A stretch of DNA of 64,000 bases from an uncultured Opitutaceae bacterium (lineage in GTDB: Bacteria > Verrucomicrobiota > Verrucomicrobiia > Opitutales > Opitutaceae): positions 62,001 through 126,000 of the forward strand of contig CALFNN010000013.1 of assembly GCA_937902925.1 (NCBI GenBank), written 5' to 3'. Position numbers and translations under genes: made by a program. The notes below the pieces were generated by a model, which was not told where the DNA came from, searched no databases, and was given only the letters and a program-made list of their open reading frames with translations. Shown one piece after another: positions 8,868 through 17,638 of this stretch (the first letter of the stretch is position 1; each line of letters starts with the position of its first letter).

Positions 8868-9734
8868 ATGACCGCCCTCGCGCTCTCCCTCATCCTCGTT
8901 GCCGCCGTGCTGCACGCGACCTGGAATCTCTGCGCGAAACGCGCGGGCGGCGGGCTGCCGTTCGTCTGGCTCGTCGGCGCGATCATCTGCACCGGCTACC
9001 TGCCCGTCCTCGCGTTCTATTGGGAGTGGAAGCATCCGGTCTTCCCGGCCGGCGCGGCGTGGTGGATTTTGGGGAGCGGCGTGCTCAAGACCGCCTATGC
9101 CCTCGTGCTCCAGCGCGGCTATCGCACCGGCGACTTCTCGCTCATCTATCCGCTCGCCCGTGGCACCGGCCCGCTGCTCTCGACGTTCGCCGCGATCGCC
9201 GTCCTCGGCGAACGCCCCTCCGCCCTCGCCCTCGCAGGCGGGATCGTGATCGTCGCCGCGATCTTTTTCCTGACCGGCGGCACGCGGCTCCTGCATCAGG
9301 ACCGCGCGCATCTGCGCCGGGCGGTCGGCTACGGCGTGATCTCGGGCGTGTCGATCGCGGCCTACACCCTGTGGGACCGGCACGGCGTCGCGGCGCTGCG
9401 CGTGCCACCGGTGCTCTACGACGCGGGCACGGCGTTCACCCAGCTCGCGTTGCTCACGCCGTTCGCGTGGCGGCGGCGGGCCGAGGTGCGCGCCGAGTGG
9501 CGGGGGAAAAAGCGCTGGGCGTTCGGCGTGGCGCTGCTCTCGCCGGTGGCCTACGTGCTCGTGCTCACGGCGCTGGCATTCACGCCCGTGAGCTACGTGG
9601 CTCCCGCCCGCGAGGTCAGCATCGTCATCGGCGCGTTCATCGGTGCACGCTGGCTCAAGGAAGCCGACGGCCGGCGCCGGCTGTGGGCGGCGGTGGCGGT
9701 GGCGGCGGGCGTGATCGCTCTGGCGTTGGGCTGA
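8868..9734 (+). CDS. EamA-family (drug/metabolite) transporter
   Basis: 288-residue membrane protein with about ten short helices in two EamA repeats. The first repeat has LHATWNLCAKRAGG and LIYPLARGTGPLLSTFAAIAVLGERPS; the second has SPVAYVLVLTALAFTPVSYVAPAREVSIVIGAFIGARWLKE. These are typical of the DMT superfamily, which exports amino acids, nucleotides or drugs. ATG 8868 sits at the natural N-terminus. The substrate cannot be assigned. The next small gene begins 21 bases after its stop and may be cotranscribed. Confidence 0.9.
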   Translation: MTALALSLILVAAVLHATWNLCAKRAGGGLPFVWLVGAIICTGYLPVLAFYWEWKHPVFPAGAAWWILGSGVLKTAYALVLQRGYRTGDFSLIYPLARGTGPLLSTFAAIAVLGERPSALALAGGIVIVAAIFFLTGGTRLLHQDRAHLRRAVGYGVISGVSIAAYTLWDRHGVAALRVPPVLYDAGTAFTQLALLTPFAWRRRAEVRAEWRGKKRWAFGVALLSPVAYVLVLTALAFTPVSYVAPAREVSIVIGAFIGARWLKEADGRRRLWAAVAVAAGVIALALG

Positions 9735-9755
9735 CGATTTGCTAGGTTCCACGCG

Positions 9756-10181
9756 ATGAAAGGTCGCGCCTTTTGGATTCTGGTCGTCGCCCTCGCCCTC
9801 GCCGCGACAGTGGTCCTGTGGCGGCGCGGCCGCACCCCGTCTCCGCCCGTTGCCAGCGTGGCGATTCCGGTCCCGGCCACGCCGCCGGCGCCGTCTCCCG
9901 CAACCGCGATCGCGGCGACCGCCAGCGCCAGTCCGCCGGCCCTCCCGACGCCCGCGCCGGTGATTCCGGCAGCCGCGAAGTCCGTGCCCGAGGTGCCGAT
10001 CCAGGACGGCAAGACCATCGATTTCTCGAGCGGCGTGCCCGTCGTGAAAGACGATCCGAACGAGAAAGCCGCCATCGACCGCGCCGTAAAGGCCATGGAT
10101 GACGCCGCGAAGGACGTCACGTTCGGTCCGCCGCAATCCATACCGGCCAGGCCGGCCGTCGCCGACCCGGAAAAGAAATAA
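9756..10181 (+). CDS. Small membrane-anchored Ala/Pro-rich hypothetical protein
   Basis: 141 residues, not recognised. Residues 1-24 (KGRAFWILVVALALAATVVLW) form one membrane anchor. It is followed by a disordered linker of about 50 residues made almost only of Ala, Pro, Ser, Thr and Val, and then a polar tail (VPIQDGKTIDFSSGVPVVKDDPNEKAAIDRAVKAMDDAAKDV). The shape suggests a periplasm-facing tail on an inner-membrane anchor. Codon use matches its neighbours. It lies 21 bases after the EamA gene and converges on the minus-strand envelope cluster. Confidence 0.65.
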   Translation: MKGRAFWILVVALALAATVVLWRRGRTPSPPVASVAIPVPATPPAPSPATAIAATASASPPALPTPAPVIPAAAKSVPEVPIQDGKTIDFSSGVPVVKDDPNEKAAIDRAVKAMDDAAKDVTFGPPQSIPARPAVADPEKK

Positions 10182-10233
10182 CGCCCGGCGGCCCGGGGAG
10201 ATTCGAAGCGCCGGTCGAAGACTCGGCGCCGCT

Positions 10234-11067
10234 TCACTTCGTGCCGGTCAGCATGTCCTGCATCAGCGCGAGCGCGGTGGCCTCGGTGATGTCGCGGACA
10301 TCGAACTGGCGGACAATCCGGCCCGCCTGCAGGTCTTTGCCGAGGATGTCGCTCGCGGCGGCCTGGCCAACGATCGCGGAATCCTTCAACCGGACCGCCG
10401 TCGCCTGGATATCGGGGACGGAGTAGGTCGTGTCGCCGGCAACGTCGGGCACAGTGAGCTTGCGGCTGGAAATAAGCACCTCGATCGCGATGTCCGCGAT
10501 CTTGCCGAGCGCCTCGCGGTCCTTCGCGGCCTGGTCGCCCACGAGCCGGTGGCCGGGGTCGTCGGCAAGCAACGCGGCGGCCGTGGCCTGATCGGCGAGC
10601 ATGGCGCCGGCGTTGCGAAACGCGCGGCCGAAGAGCCGCTCGACCTCGCGCACGGTTTGCTGGTCGGCGAGGGTCGGTGCGGGCGCGTCCTTGACCGCGT
10701 AGGTGTCCTGGCCGCTCGTCTTCATCGCCGTGTCGGTCTTCTCGTAATTCTCGGTGCGCCCCGTGAGGTTGAGCCCGGACGCGGCGTCGACGAGCGCGCG
10801 GTTGACGTAGATGACTACGCGCGGCGCGTGGTCGGCATTATAGACTTTGCGAAATCCCTCGAGGATGCCATCGGCCGTCTGCCGGGCGACGAGCGTGTCG
10901 GCGGACGGGCCGTAGACGCGCTGCTCGCCGGGCGGCGGCGGGGTCGGCGACATCCGCGGCAGCGCCTGCGCCACCGGCACGCCGGGCTCGGGCGCCGGCG
11001 ACGATTGCGCGGGGAGCAGCGGGGCGAGGAGGAGCGAAGCGGGAAGGAGCAGGAGACGCAGGTTCAT
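10234..11067 (-). CDS. Secreted protein of unknown function in the LpoB/YcfL cluster
   Basis: 277 residues with a signal peptide (NLRLLLLPASLLLAPLLPAQS) and a Pro-rich linker. The rest is soluble and contains APRVVIYVNRALVDAAS and a later IADIAIEVLISSRKLTVPDV...TYSVPDIQATAVRLKDSAIVGQA. The alternating strands resemble the CsgG/LpoB-type alpha/beta fold seen in the neighbour at 12973, but no signature motif proves this. It is the last gene of a minus-strand cluster with YcfL-, COG3014- and LpoB-like lipoproteins, so a role in envelope or peptidoglycan-synthase regulation is a reasonable guess only. ATG 11067 places the signal peptide correctly. Confidence 0.65.
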   Translation of the reverse strand: MNLRLLLLPASLLLAPLLPAQSSPAPEPGVPVAQALPRMSPTPPPPGEQRVYGPSADTLVARQTADGILEGFRKVYNADHAPRVVIYVNRALVDAASGLNLTGRTENYEKTDTAMKTSGQDTYAVKDAPAPTLADQQTVREVERLFGRAFRNAGAMLADQATAAALLADDPGHRLVGDQAAKDREALGKIADIAIEVLISSRKLTVPDVAGDTTYSVPDIQATAVRLKDSAIVGQAAASDILGKDLQAGRIVRQFDVRDITEATALALMQDMLTGTK

Positions 11068-11142
11068 GGCTTTGGGTGGTTGGAGGTGATGCGCTTGCCG
11101 CGCCCCGTTGCACGACCGACGTGCAGCCGACATGAAGCTTCT

Positions 11143-11562
11143 TTAGCGCGCCTGGCGGACGCGGATGGTGTATTTTTTCGCGGCGGTGTTCATCGCGGTG
11201 AACCGCACGGCCTCGGTGGAATTCTCGCCCAGGATGAGCGTCTGGAACGGGGTCTCGTCGCCCGTGGCGAAACCCTGGTCGTCCTTGAAGACGCAATCGA
11301 CCTGGACCTGAATGCGGCGGTTCTCGCGGTTCTTCACGTTGGCCACGACCTCGAGCCGGCCGTCGGCGAGTGCGCGCTCCTGCAGGCCGGTGCACGTCAC
11401 CGAATACTGGGTGGGCTTGTCGAGGAGGACGAAACGCTCGGTGTTTTCGAGGGTGAACTTCGTCGTGTCGGCAGCCTGGTAGGGACCCGGTTCCGTCACG
11501 CAGCCGGCGAGTAACGCGAGCCCGGCGGCGGCGGCGAAAAGGAGGATCGGCTTGGTGTTCAT
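11143..11562 (-). CDS. ycfL: YcfL-like lipoprotein
   Basis: 139 residues. The signal peptide ends in a lipobox (LALLAGC, Cys about residue 21), so the mature protein is lipid-anchored. The body (VVANVKNREN-RRIQVQVDCVFKDDQGFATGDETPFQTLILGENSTEAVRFTAMNTAAKKYTIRVR) is the beta-rich domain of the YcfL/DUF1425 family. In E. coli ycfL lies beside lpoB, and here an LpoB-like gene is two genes upstream, so the family call is supported by context. Its molecular function is unknown. Confidence 0.8.
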   Translation of the reverse strand: MNTKPILLFAAAAGLALLAGCVTEPGPYQAADTTKFTLENTERFVLLDKPTQYSVTCTGLQERALADGRLEVVANVKNRENRRIQVQVDCVFKDDQGFATGDETPFQTLILGENSTEAVRFTAMNTAAKKYTIRVRQAR

Positions 11563-11601
11563 GGGCGGCAGGGTGGTGTTGTGGGGCGGTGAGACTGCGG
11601 G

Positions 11602-12927
11602 TCAGCGGTTAAGTTCGCTCAAAATGACGACCGTGTCGCGGGCCGGATCGCCAACGTCGATGGTCAATCGGCGCGTGAGTGGCTCGACCACCCGGCCCTC
11701 GGCGTCGAAAAACTGCAGCATCGCCGGGTGCGGGCCGGCCGGCAGGCGCAACGCGGAAAAACTGAGGTATTGCGGCAGGTTGTCCCACGTCCGCGTGTCG
11801 GCCTGCGGCTGGGTCGCGGCGGAGGCGATCTTGGCGAAGACGCCGATGACGCCGAGCGCGATCGCGGTATTTTCCGCGCCCTGATCCTTTTCGTATTCGG
11901 GTTTGTCGTCGTGCTTGTCGTCGGGTTTGCCGTCCTGCTTGGCATCCGGCGGGGGCGAGCGCGGCTTTTCCTTGTAGATATTGTCCGCCGCCACCGACGC
12001 GCCGGCGAACGCCAGATCGCCGACCGCATTCGAGGCGCCCTTGAAGACCGCCTTGTTGCCGAGGATGTAGTCCATCACGCGGCCGCCGCGGGTGGTCGCC
12101 TGAAAGCTCAAATTGTCCCACGGCAAAAAATGGACGTTCTCGTCCACGAGCGAGAGCGCCGCCGAGCGCACGCGCGATGGCTCGGCCTGAAAGCGCAACT
12201 GCTCGCCGTATCGGCCGGTGGCGAGCTTGCGCGGGCCGCGCCCGAATTCGACGAAGACGAGGACGTTGGCCTTCGGGTCGTAGGGGGGCAGCGGGCTTTT
12301 GGAAAGCTTCTGCGCGCGGGCGAACGCATCGCTGCCGTCGGCGCCGAGTTTTGCGGAGACGAGGCCGTCGAGGTAATCGAGGAGCACGTAGTCGCTCTTG
12401 AAGCTGGCGGACTCGGCGTCGCTGTCGATGAACTGGGCGGAGCGGAAGCAGGCGCGGGCGTTGTCCGGCTGGCCGTCGCGCCAGTAAAGCAGGCCGCGGT
12501 AGTAGAACGCCATCACGCGCTCGTAGGGCTCGCCGATGAAGGTCTTCTCGCGTTCCGCGGCAAACAGGCTGCGTGCGCGCCGGGCCGCGTCGTCCGGGCC
12601 GGAGATGAGGCCGCCCATCCGCCGGATGGCGTCGTCGAGTTTCGCCCTGGCCTCGGCATAGTTGCCTTCGCGCAACGCCGCGGCGGCGACGCGATATTCC
12701 CACAATACGCGATCCCGTTCGGGCGCCGCGGCGAGCTGCGCGTCGCCGTCGACCACCGGATTGCCGGTGACGGGGATGGGGGGGCGGGCCGTCGGCAGGT
12801 CGGCGAGGTCGACGCAGCCGGTGAATGCTAGCGGCGCGAGCGACACGACGAGAGCGCCGGCGGCGTGCCGAAGGAACCTGACAGGCGACGCTGGCCGGCG
12901 CGACGATTCATGGCGTGAACGTGACAT
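11602..12927 (-). CDS. COG3014-like lipoprotein
   Basis: 441 residues. Hydrophobic residues 18-36 end in a lipobox-like LAFTGC, suggesting a lipid-anchored protein. The next 150 residues are helical, with tetratricopeptide-like spacing (AALREGNYAEARAKLDDAIRRM, AFYYRGLLYWRDGQPDNARACFRSAQ). The centre has the KANVLVFVEFGRGPRKLATGRYGEQLRF segment typical of the uncharacterised COG3014 family, which is often found with lpoB and ycfL. Residues about 325-355 are a charged KPDDKHDDKPEYEK linker. The shared envelope role with LpoB is inference from co-occurrence. Confidence 0.75.
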   Translation of the reverse strand: MSRSRHESSRRPASPVRFLRHAAGALVVSLAPLAFTGCVDLADLPTARPPIPVTGNPVVDGDAQLAAAPERDRVLWEYRVAAAALREGNYAEARAKLDDAIRRMGGLISGPDDAARRARSLFAAEREKTFIGEPYERVMAFYYRGLLYWRDGQPDNARACFRSAQFIDSDAESASFKSDYVLLDYLDGLVSAKLGADGSDAFARAQKLSKSPLPPYDPKANVLVFVEFGRGPRKLATGRYGEQLRFQAEPSRVRSAALSLVDENVHFLPWDNLSFQATTRGGRVMDYILGNKAVFKGASNAVGDLAFAGASVAADNIYKEKPRSPPPDAKQDGKPDDKHDDKPEYEKDQGAENTAIALGVIGVFAKIASAATQPQADTRTWDNLPQYLSFSALRLPAGPHPAMLQFFDAEGRVVEPLTRRLTIDVGDPARDTVVILSELNR

Positions 12928-12972
12928 GCGATGGCGGCACGCGGCTGGAGACGCGCGGCGCGAAAAGTTGTT

Positions 12973-13608
12973 TTAGCGGTAGGCGGCGTCCTCGAGGCCC
13001 TGCTTTTTGATTTCGGCGGAATCCTCCCACACGATCCGGCTGGTGCGCGCATCGGTGAGATGGAAGGTATAAAGGATGTAGTCGCTCGTGCCCTGCGACG
13101 TGCGCGTGGCCAGGCCGTCAAGCTGGCCGGTGAGAAAATAATCCGCGCCGCCGAACTCGACGACATTCGGGTCGCTGCTCGCCGTCACCTGGCCGGATTG
13201 CTTGAGCTGCCGCTCGTGCTCGAGCGTCTTCATCATCTGGCGGTCGAGGAAACTCACGCGGCCCGTGGCCTTCGAGTTGAGCTGCGAGCGCAGGCGGGTG
13301 AGGAAGATGTCCTTGTTGATCGGAAACCGGGTGTTGTTCGTCACCGGATCGAGCACGACGGTCGGCGCCATGCGGGCCTGCGCGATGGCGGGAATGCCGA
13401 GGATGCTGCGGGCCATCTTGTCGGTGACGGCCACGAGGTCCTGGGATTCGACGCCGGTGCCGGCGACGAAGCCGCGTTCGTCGGGCCGCATTTCGGTCAC
13501 GGCGACGCCGGAGGGATTTTGCACGCCCTGCGAGGTGACGCAGCCGGCGAAGAAGACGGGCGCCGCGGTGGCGCCGGCGAGAAGAAGAAAACGGGAGGTG
13601 CGGTTCAT
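12973..13608 (-). CDS. lpoB: LpoB-like penicillin-binding-protein activator lipoprotein
   Basis: 211 residues with lipobox VFFAGC (Cys about residue 23). The mature domain contains ARSILGIPAIAQARMAPTVVLDPVTNNTRFPINKDIFLTRLRSQL, SFLDRQMM, and DYFLTGQLDGLATRTSQGTSDYILYTFHLTDARTSRIVWED. These are the hallmark blocks of the outer-membrane lipoprotein LpoB, which activates the bifunctional peptidoglycan synthase PBP1b in enterobacteria. The linker between lipid anchor and domain is short. ATG 13608 was chosen for the signal peptide. It heads the run of three lipoproteins and is the best functional anchor for the cluster. Confidence 0.82.
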   Translation of the reverse strand: MNRTSRFLLLAGATAAPVFFAGCVTSQGVQNPSGVAVTEMRPDERGFVAGTGVESQDLVAVTDKMARSILGIPAIAQARMAPTVVLDPVTNNTRFPINKDIFLTRLRSQLNSKATGRVSFLDRQMMKTLEHERQLKQSGQVTASSDPNVVEFGGADYFLTGQLDGLATRTSQGTSDYILYTFHLTDARTSRIVWEDSAEIKKQGLEDAAYR

Positions 13609-13686
13609 GGTGTGGAGGGAAAGGAAGTCGGAGGGCGAACTGCGGGCGGCGCATCGGGCGGGCAACCCTTGTCGGTCACCCGTCAG

Positions 13687-13715
13687 GCCGGTTGCGATGC
13701 CAGGTCGCAACCGGC
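13687..13715 (-). terminator. Strong stem-loop after the glycine-zipper gene
   Basis: GCCGGTTGCGA and TCGCAACCGGC pair perfectly over 11 bp around a 7-base loop, starting 6 bases after the stop of the minus-strand glycine-zipper gene. No T-tract follows, so it may be a rho-assisted terminator or an mRNA-stabilising hairpin upstream of lpoB. Confidence 0.5.
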
Positions 13716-13720
13716 ATCGG

Positions 13721-14323
13721 TCAGTTTCGGCCGAACAGGCCGTTCGCCGCGGTCATCGGGGTCGCGGGGGTGTTGTAGTAATTGTTGATGATGGTGACCT
13801 GCTGCGGCGCCGGCGCCGGTTGTGCCGCCGCCATCACGGGCGCCTCGCGCACAATGACACGCGGTGGATAGGAATCGTCGTAAGCATTGGCATCGATGAC
13901 GGACCCCAGCAGCCAGCCCACGCCCGCACCCCAGGCGGCGCCGCGCCAGCCGTCGTGGCGGAAGCCGCGGTCGTGGCGTTCGATCACACCGCCCGCGAGT
14001 GCGCCCAGCCACAGACCGTCGGCCGCCGCGCTGCCATGGCCGTTATAGCCGTATCGACCGCGATAAACGTAAGGTCCGCCGTAGGTCACGGCACCCCCGA
14101 CCGGCCGCGGATAGCCCGCCGCGGCCTCAAGCAAAAGACCGGCGCCCGCGCCGATCGCGGCCCCCTGCCACGCGTTGTGGTGGAGCGAGCCGCTGTTGTT
14201 GCCAATGATCGCCCCGGCAATGCCGCCGAGGACCGCGCCGTTGAGTGACGGCCGGAAAAGCTGCGCCTGCGCCGGCACCGCCGCCACCAGGAGGGCGAGA
14301 CCGAGAAGAAAGGGCGTTTTCAT
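13721..14323 (-). CDS. Secreted glycine-zipper protein
   Basis: 200 residues with a clear signal peptide (PFLLGLALLVAAVPAQAQ). Two glycine-zipper segments follow: NGAVLGGIAGAIIGNNSGSLHHNAWQGAAIGAGAGLLLEAA and DGLWLGALAGGVIERHDRGFRHDGWRGAAWGAGVGWLLGSVID. A Tyr/Gly-rich stretch lies between them, and the tail ends in QQVTIINNYYNTPATPMTAANGLFGRN. Glycine-zipper proteins of this sort sit in or at the outer membrane. The two zippers look like an internal duplication. It precedes lpoB in the same direction; the precise role is unknown. Confidence 0.75.
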   Translation of the reverse strand: MKTPFLLGLALLVAAVPAQAQLFRPSLNGAVLGGIAGAIIGNNSGSLHHNAWQGAAIGAGAGLLLEAAAGYPRPVGGAVTYGGPYVYRGRYGYNGHGSAAADGLWLGALAGGVIERHDRGFRHDGWRGAAWGAGVGWLLGSVIDANAYDDSYPPRVIVREAPVMAAAQPAPAPQQVTIINNYYNTPATPMTAANGLFGRN

Positions 14324-14374
14324 GGTGAGGACAGCGTGTGCGACACGGCGGGCTTCGCAAGGTTTCAGCGAACC

Positions 14375-14402
14375 GCGGCCCGCTCAGCCAACAGCGGGCC
14401 GC
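14375..14402 (-). terminator. Stem-loop downstream of the RND efflux operon
   Basis: GCGGCCCGCT and AGCGGGCCGC pair perfectly around an 8-base loop (CAGCCAAC), about 100 bases after the RND stop codon. No T-tract is present. It is a candidate transcription end for the marR-adaptor-RND operon. Confidence 0.4.
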
Positions 14403-14450
14403 CTCGCCGCACCGGCTTGAGCTGCCGGATGCGGTGCGATTCGGGCGGCA

Positions 14451-14471
14451 AACCCAGGGCGGCTCGGAGCC
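14451..14471. repeat. Dispersed 21-nt element, copy 1
   Basis: This stretch, core CCCAGGGCGGCTCGGAGCC, is repeated exactly but in inverted orientation at 48071-48091 after yebC. At 48067-48085 the element forms a full hairpin; here the right arm is broken (AGCCAGCC). It looks like a small dispersed intergenic palindrome family. Confidence 0.5.
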
Positions 14472-14500
14472 AGCCCCACCCTGCTCGGGCGTTCGCCGGC

Positions 14501-17500
14501 TTATTTCGCCATCGCCGGCTCCCCGGCCGCGTGGCCGTGGTCCGCCGCCGTCTGCGATTGTCGCGCGCGGGCGGCAAACCGATCCATGTAAACGTAGATC
14601 ACCGGCGTGATGTAGAGCGTCAGCAACTGCGACACCACCAGCCCGCCGACCACCGCCAGGCCGAGCGGCCGGCGCGATTCCGCCCCGGCGCCGAGCCCGA
14701 GCGCGATCGGCGTCGCGCTCGCGAGGGCCGCGAAGGTGGTCATCATGATCGGCCGGAACCGCACGAGACACGCCTGGATGATCGCGTTCTGCGCCACCGT
14801 TTCGCCCTGCGCCCGCGCCGCGAGCGCAAAGTCGATCATCATGATCGCGTTCTTTTTCACGATGCCGACGAGCAGGATGATGCCGACATAGCCCATGACG
14901 TTCAGCTCCTGCCCGAACAGCCACAGCGTGAACAGCGCGCCGAAACTCGCCGCGGGCAGGCCGGACAGGATCGTCAGCGGGTGGATGAAATTCTCATAGA
15001 GGATGCCGAGCACGATGTAGATCACGAGCACCGCCATCACGAGGAGCAGGCCGAGGCCCTTCATCGACGACGCGAACGCCTGCGCCGAGCCCTGGAACCC
15101 GTAGCTGATCGTCGCGGGCAGGGTCTTGCGCGCGAGATCCGTGATGACGCCCGCCGCGTCGCCCAGCGAGTAACCGGGCCGGAGGTTGAACGAGATCGTC
15201 ACCGCCGGCACCTGCCCGAGATGGTTCACCGTGAGCGGGCCGACCTCGCGATCGAGCGACGCGACGGTCTCGAGCGGCACGGATTTGCCGCTCTGGGTGC
15301 GCAGGTAGATCAACGACAGGGCCTCCGCGTTTTTCTGGAAGCCCGGCGCCATCTCCATGATGACGTAATACTGGTTCGTCGGCGTGTAGATCGTCGATAC
15401 CTGCCGCGAGCCATAGGCGCTGTAGAGCGCGTCCTCGATCTGCTGCGGCGTGACCCCGAGCGTCGCGGCGCGGTCGCGCTTGATGTTCACGCGGAGCTGC
15501 GGGTTGGCGATCTGCAGGTCGGAGTTCACATCCTGCAGGTCGGTCAGCGCCCGCATCTTCGTTTCCATCGTGGCGGAAGCCGCGTAGAGTTCCTTCAGGT
15601 CGGAGCCGAACAGCGTGAATTGATACTGCGCCTTCGTGAGCGAGCCGCCGATCCGGATCGGCGGCAGGAGTTGCGGGTAAACCTTGATGCCGGGGACGAC
15701 GGCGAGCTGCTTGCGGAGATCCTGCACGATCTGCGAGGCGGGCGGGCGCTGGTTGCGCGGCTTGAGGCGCATGATGATGCGGCCCTGGTTGCCCGTCGCC
15801 GAGGACTTGCTCGCACCGATCGCCGACATGAACGCCTCGACATAGGGATTCTTCGCGACGATCGCCGCCGCCGCCTGCTGGTGCGCCATCATCTCCGCGA
15901 ACGAGACGTCCTGCGCCGCCTCGGTGAACGCGAAAATCTGGCCGGTGTCGTCCGTCGGGATGAAGCCCGTCGGCAGCGCGCGCGCCACGAACACCGTCAG
16001 CACCGCCATCACGCCTGCCACGCTGACCGTGAGCGCACGATGCCGCATCGCCCCGCGCAACGTGCGTTCGTAGAAGGCCACCATCGCGTTGAAGCCGCGT
16101 TCGCTCAGTTCGTAGAACTTCCCGTGCACCGCTGCGCCGCGCCCGGCGTGCGGTTTCAGGAAGCGGCTGCAGAGCATCGGCGTCAGCGTCAGCGACACGA
16201 TGCCCGAAACGAGGATCGACGACGTGATCGTCACCGCAAACTCGTGCAGCAACCGCCCCAGGATCCCGCCCATGAACAGCACCGGGATGAACACCGCGAC
16301 CAGCGACAGCGTCATCGACAGGATCGTGAACCCGATCTCGCCCGAGCCCTTGAACGCCGCCTCGCGCACCGGCATCCCCTGCTCGATGTAGCGCACGATG
16401 TTTTCCAGCATCACGATCGCATCGTCGACCACGAAGCCGACCGAGAGCGTCAGCGCGAGCAGCGAGAGGTTGTCGAGCGTGTAGCCGAAGAAATACATCG
16501 CGATGAACGTGCCCAGCAGCGCCATCGGGATCGCCACGCCGGGGATGATCGTCGCCGTGAGCGTGCGCAGGAAGATGAAGATCACCATCACCACCAGCGC
16601 GATCGAGAGCATCAGGGTGAACTGCACGTCGTCCACCGACTCGCGCACCGTCTGCGAGCGGTCGAAGAGGACGTTCAGCTTGATCGAGGCGGGCAGTTGC
16701 TGGCTGAACGCCGGGATCAGGTCCTTCACGCGCTGGACGACCTCGACGGTGTTCGTGCCCGGCTGGCGCTGGATCGCAAGGACGATCGCGCGGTTGCCGG
16801 TGCCCTGGTTGTAATACCAGCTCGCCACGCGGTTCTCCTGCACGCTGTCGATCACCTGCGCGAGCTCGCCCAGCCGCACGGGCGCGCCGTTGCGATACGC
16901 CACGACGATCTGCGTAAACTCGGACGTGTTGGTCAGCTGGCCGGTGGCGATGATCGTCATCGCCTGGTGGTTGCCGTCGAGGACGCCGGTGGGAAGATTG
17001 ACATTGTGGGCCGCGAGGGCGGCCTGGACCTCGCTCAGGGCGATGCCCCGGCTCGCGAGCAGCCGTGGGTCGAGCTGCACGCGCAGCGCGTATTTTTGCG
17101 AGCCGTAGACCTGCACCTGCGCGACCCCGTCGACGGTCGAGATGCGCTGGGCGAGATTCGCCTCGGCAAATTCGTCGACCACGGACAACGGCAGCGATGG
17201 CGAGCTGAGCGCGAGAAACAGGACCGGCTGGTCCGCCGGGTTCGTTTTCCGAAACGACGGCGGCGCCGGCATGTCCTGCGGCAGCAGCCGCTGCACCGCG
17301 GCGATCGAGGATTGCACATCCTGCGCCGCGGCATCGATGCTGCGGTCGAGCGTGAATTGCAGCGTGATCTGCGTGCTGCCGAGCGAGCTGGTCGACGTCA
17401 TCGAGTCGATGCCCGCGATCGTGGAGAATTGCTGCTCGAGCGGGGTCGCCACCGCCGACGCCATCGTCTCCGGCGTCGCGCCCGGCAGGGAGGCGTTCAC

Positions 17501-17638
17501 CACGATGGTGGGAAAATCGACGTTCGGCAGGTCGCTGACCGGCAGAAACGTGTAGGCCATCGCCCCGAACACGCACAACGCCGCCGTCAGCAGCGTCGTC
17601 ATCACCGGGCGCCGGATGCAGAGGGACGGCAGGTTCAT
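14501..17638 (-). CDS. RND multidrug efflux permease (HAE1/MdtB-like)
   Basis: 1045-residue inner-membrane RND pump with twelve helices and two large periplasmic loops. It opens with MNLPSLCIRRPVMTTLLTAALCVFGAMAYTFLPVSDLPNVDFPTIVVNASLPGATPETMA. Helix 4 has LLALTLSVGFVVDDAIVMLENIVRYIEQG, with the proton-relay Asp pair, and near the C-terminus VGIILLVGIVKKNAIMMIDFAL. These match the MdtB/MdtC branch of proton-driven drug exporters. It begins inside the adaptor stop codon (ATGA overlap). No TolC is in this operon; the TolC at 61144 belongs to another system. Confidence 0.95.
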   Translation of the reverse strand: MNLPSLCIRRPVMTTLLTAALCVFGAMAYTFLPVSDLPNVDFPTIVVNASLPGATPETMASAVATPLEQQFSTIAGIDSMTSTSSLGSTQITLQFTLDRSIDAAAQDVQSSIAAVQRLLPQDMPAPPSFRKTNPADQPVLFLALSSPSLPLSVVDEFAEANLAQRISTVDGVAQVQVYGSQKYALRVQLDPRLLASRGIALSEVQAALAAHNVNLPTGVLDGNHQAMTIIATGQLTNTSEFTQIVVAYRNGAPVRLGELAQVIDSVQENRVASWYYNQGTGNRAIVLAIQRQPGTNTVEVVQRVKDLIPAFSQQLPASIKLNVLFDRSQTVRESVDDVQFTLMLSIALVVMVIFIFLRTLTATIIPGVAIPMALLGTFIAMYFFGYTLDNLSLLALTLSVGFVVDDAIVMLENIVRYIEQGMPVREAAFKGSGEIGFTILSMTLSLVAVFIPVLFMGGILGRLLHEFAVTITSSILVSGIVSLTLTPMLCSRFLKPHAGRGAAVHGKFYELSERGFNAMVAFYERTLRGAMRHRALTVSVAGVMAVLTVFVARALPTGFIPTDDTGQIFAFTEAAQDVSFAEMMAHQQAAAAIVAKNPYVEAFMSAIGASKSSATGNQGRIIMRLKPRNQRPPASQIVQDLRKQLAVVPGIKVYPQLLPPIRIGGSLTKAQYQFTLFGSDLKELYAASATMETKMRALTDLQDVNSDLQIANPQLRVNIKRDRAATLGVTPQQIEDALYSAYGSRQVSTIYTPTNQYYVIMEMAPGFQKNAEALSLIYLRTQSGKSVPLETVASLDREVGPLTVNHLGQVPAVTISFNLRPGYSLGDAAGVITDLARKTLPATISYGFQGSAQAFASSMKGLGLLLVMAVLVIYIVLGILYENFIHPLTILSGLPAASFGALFTLWLFGQELNVMGYVGIILLVGIVKKNAIMMIDFALAARAQGETVAQNAIIQACLVRFRPIMMTTFAALASATPIALGLGAGAESRRPLGLAVVGGLVVSQLLTLYITPVIYVYMDRFAARARQSQTAADHGHAAGEPAMAK

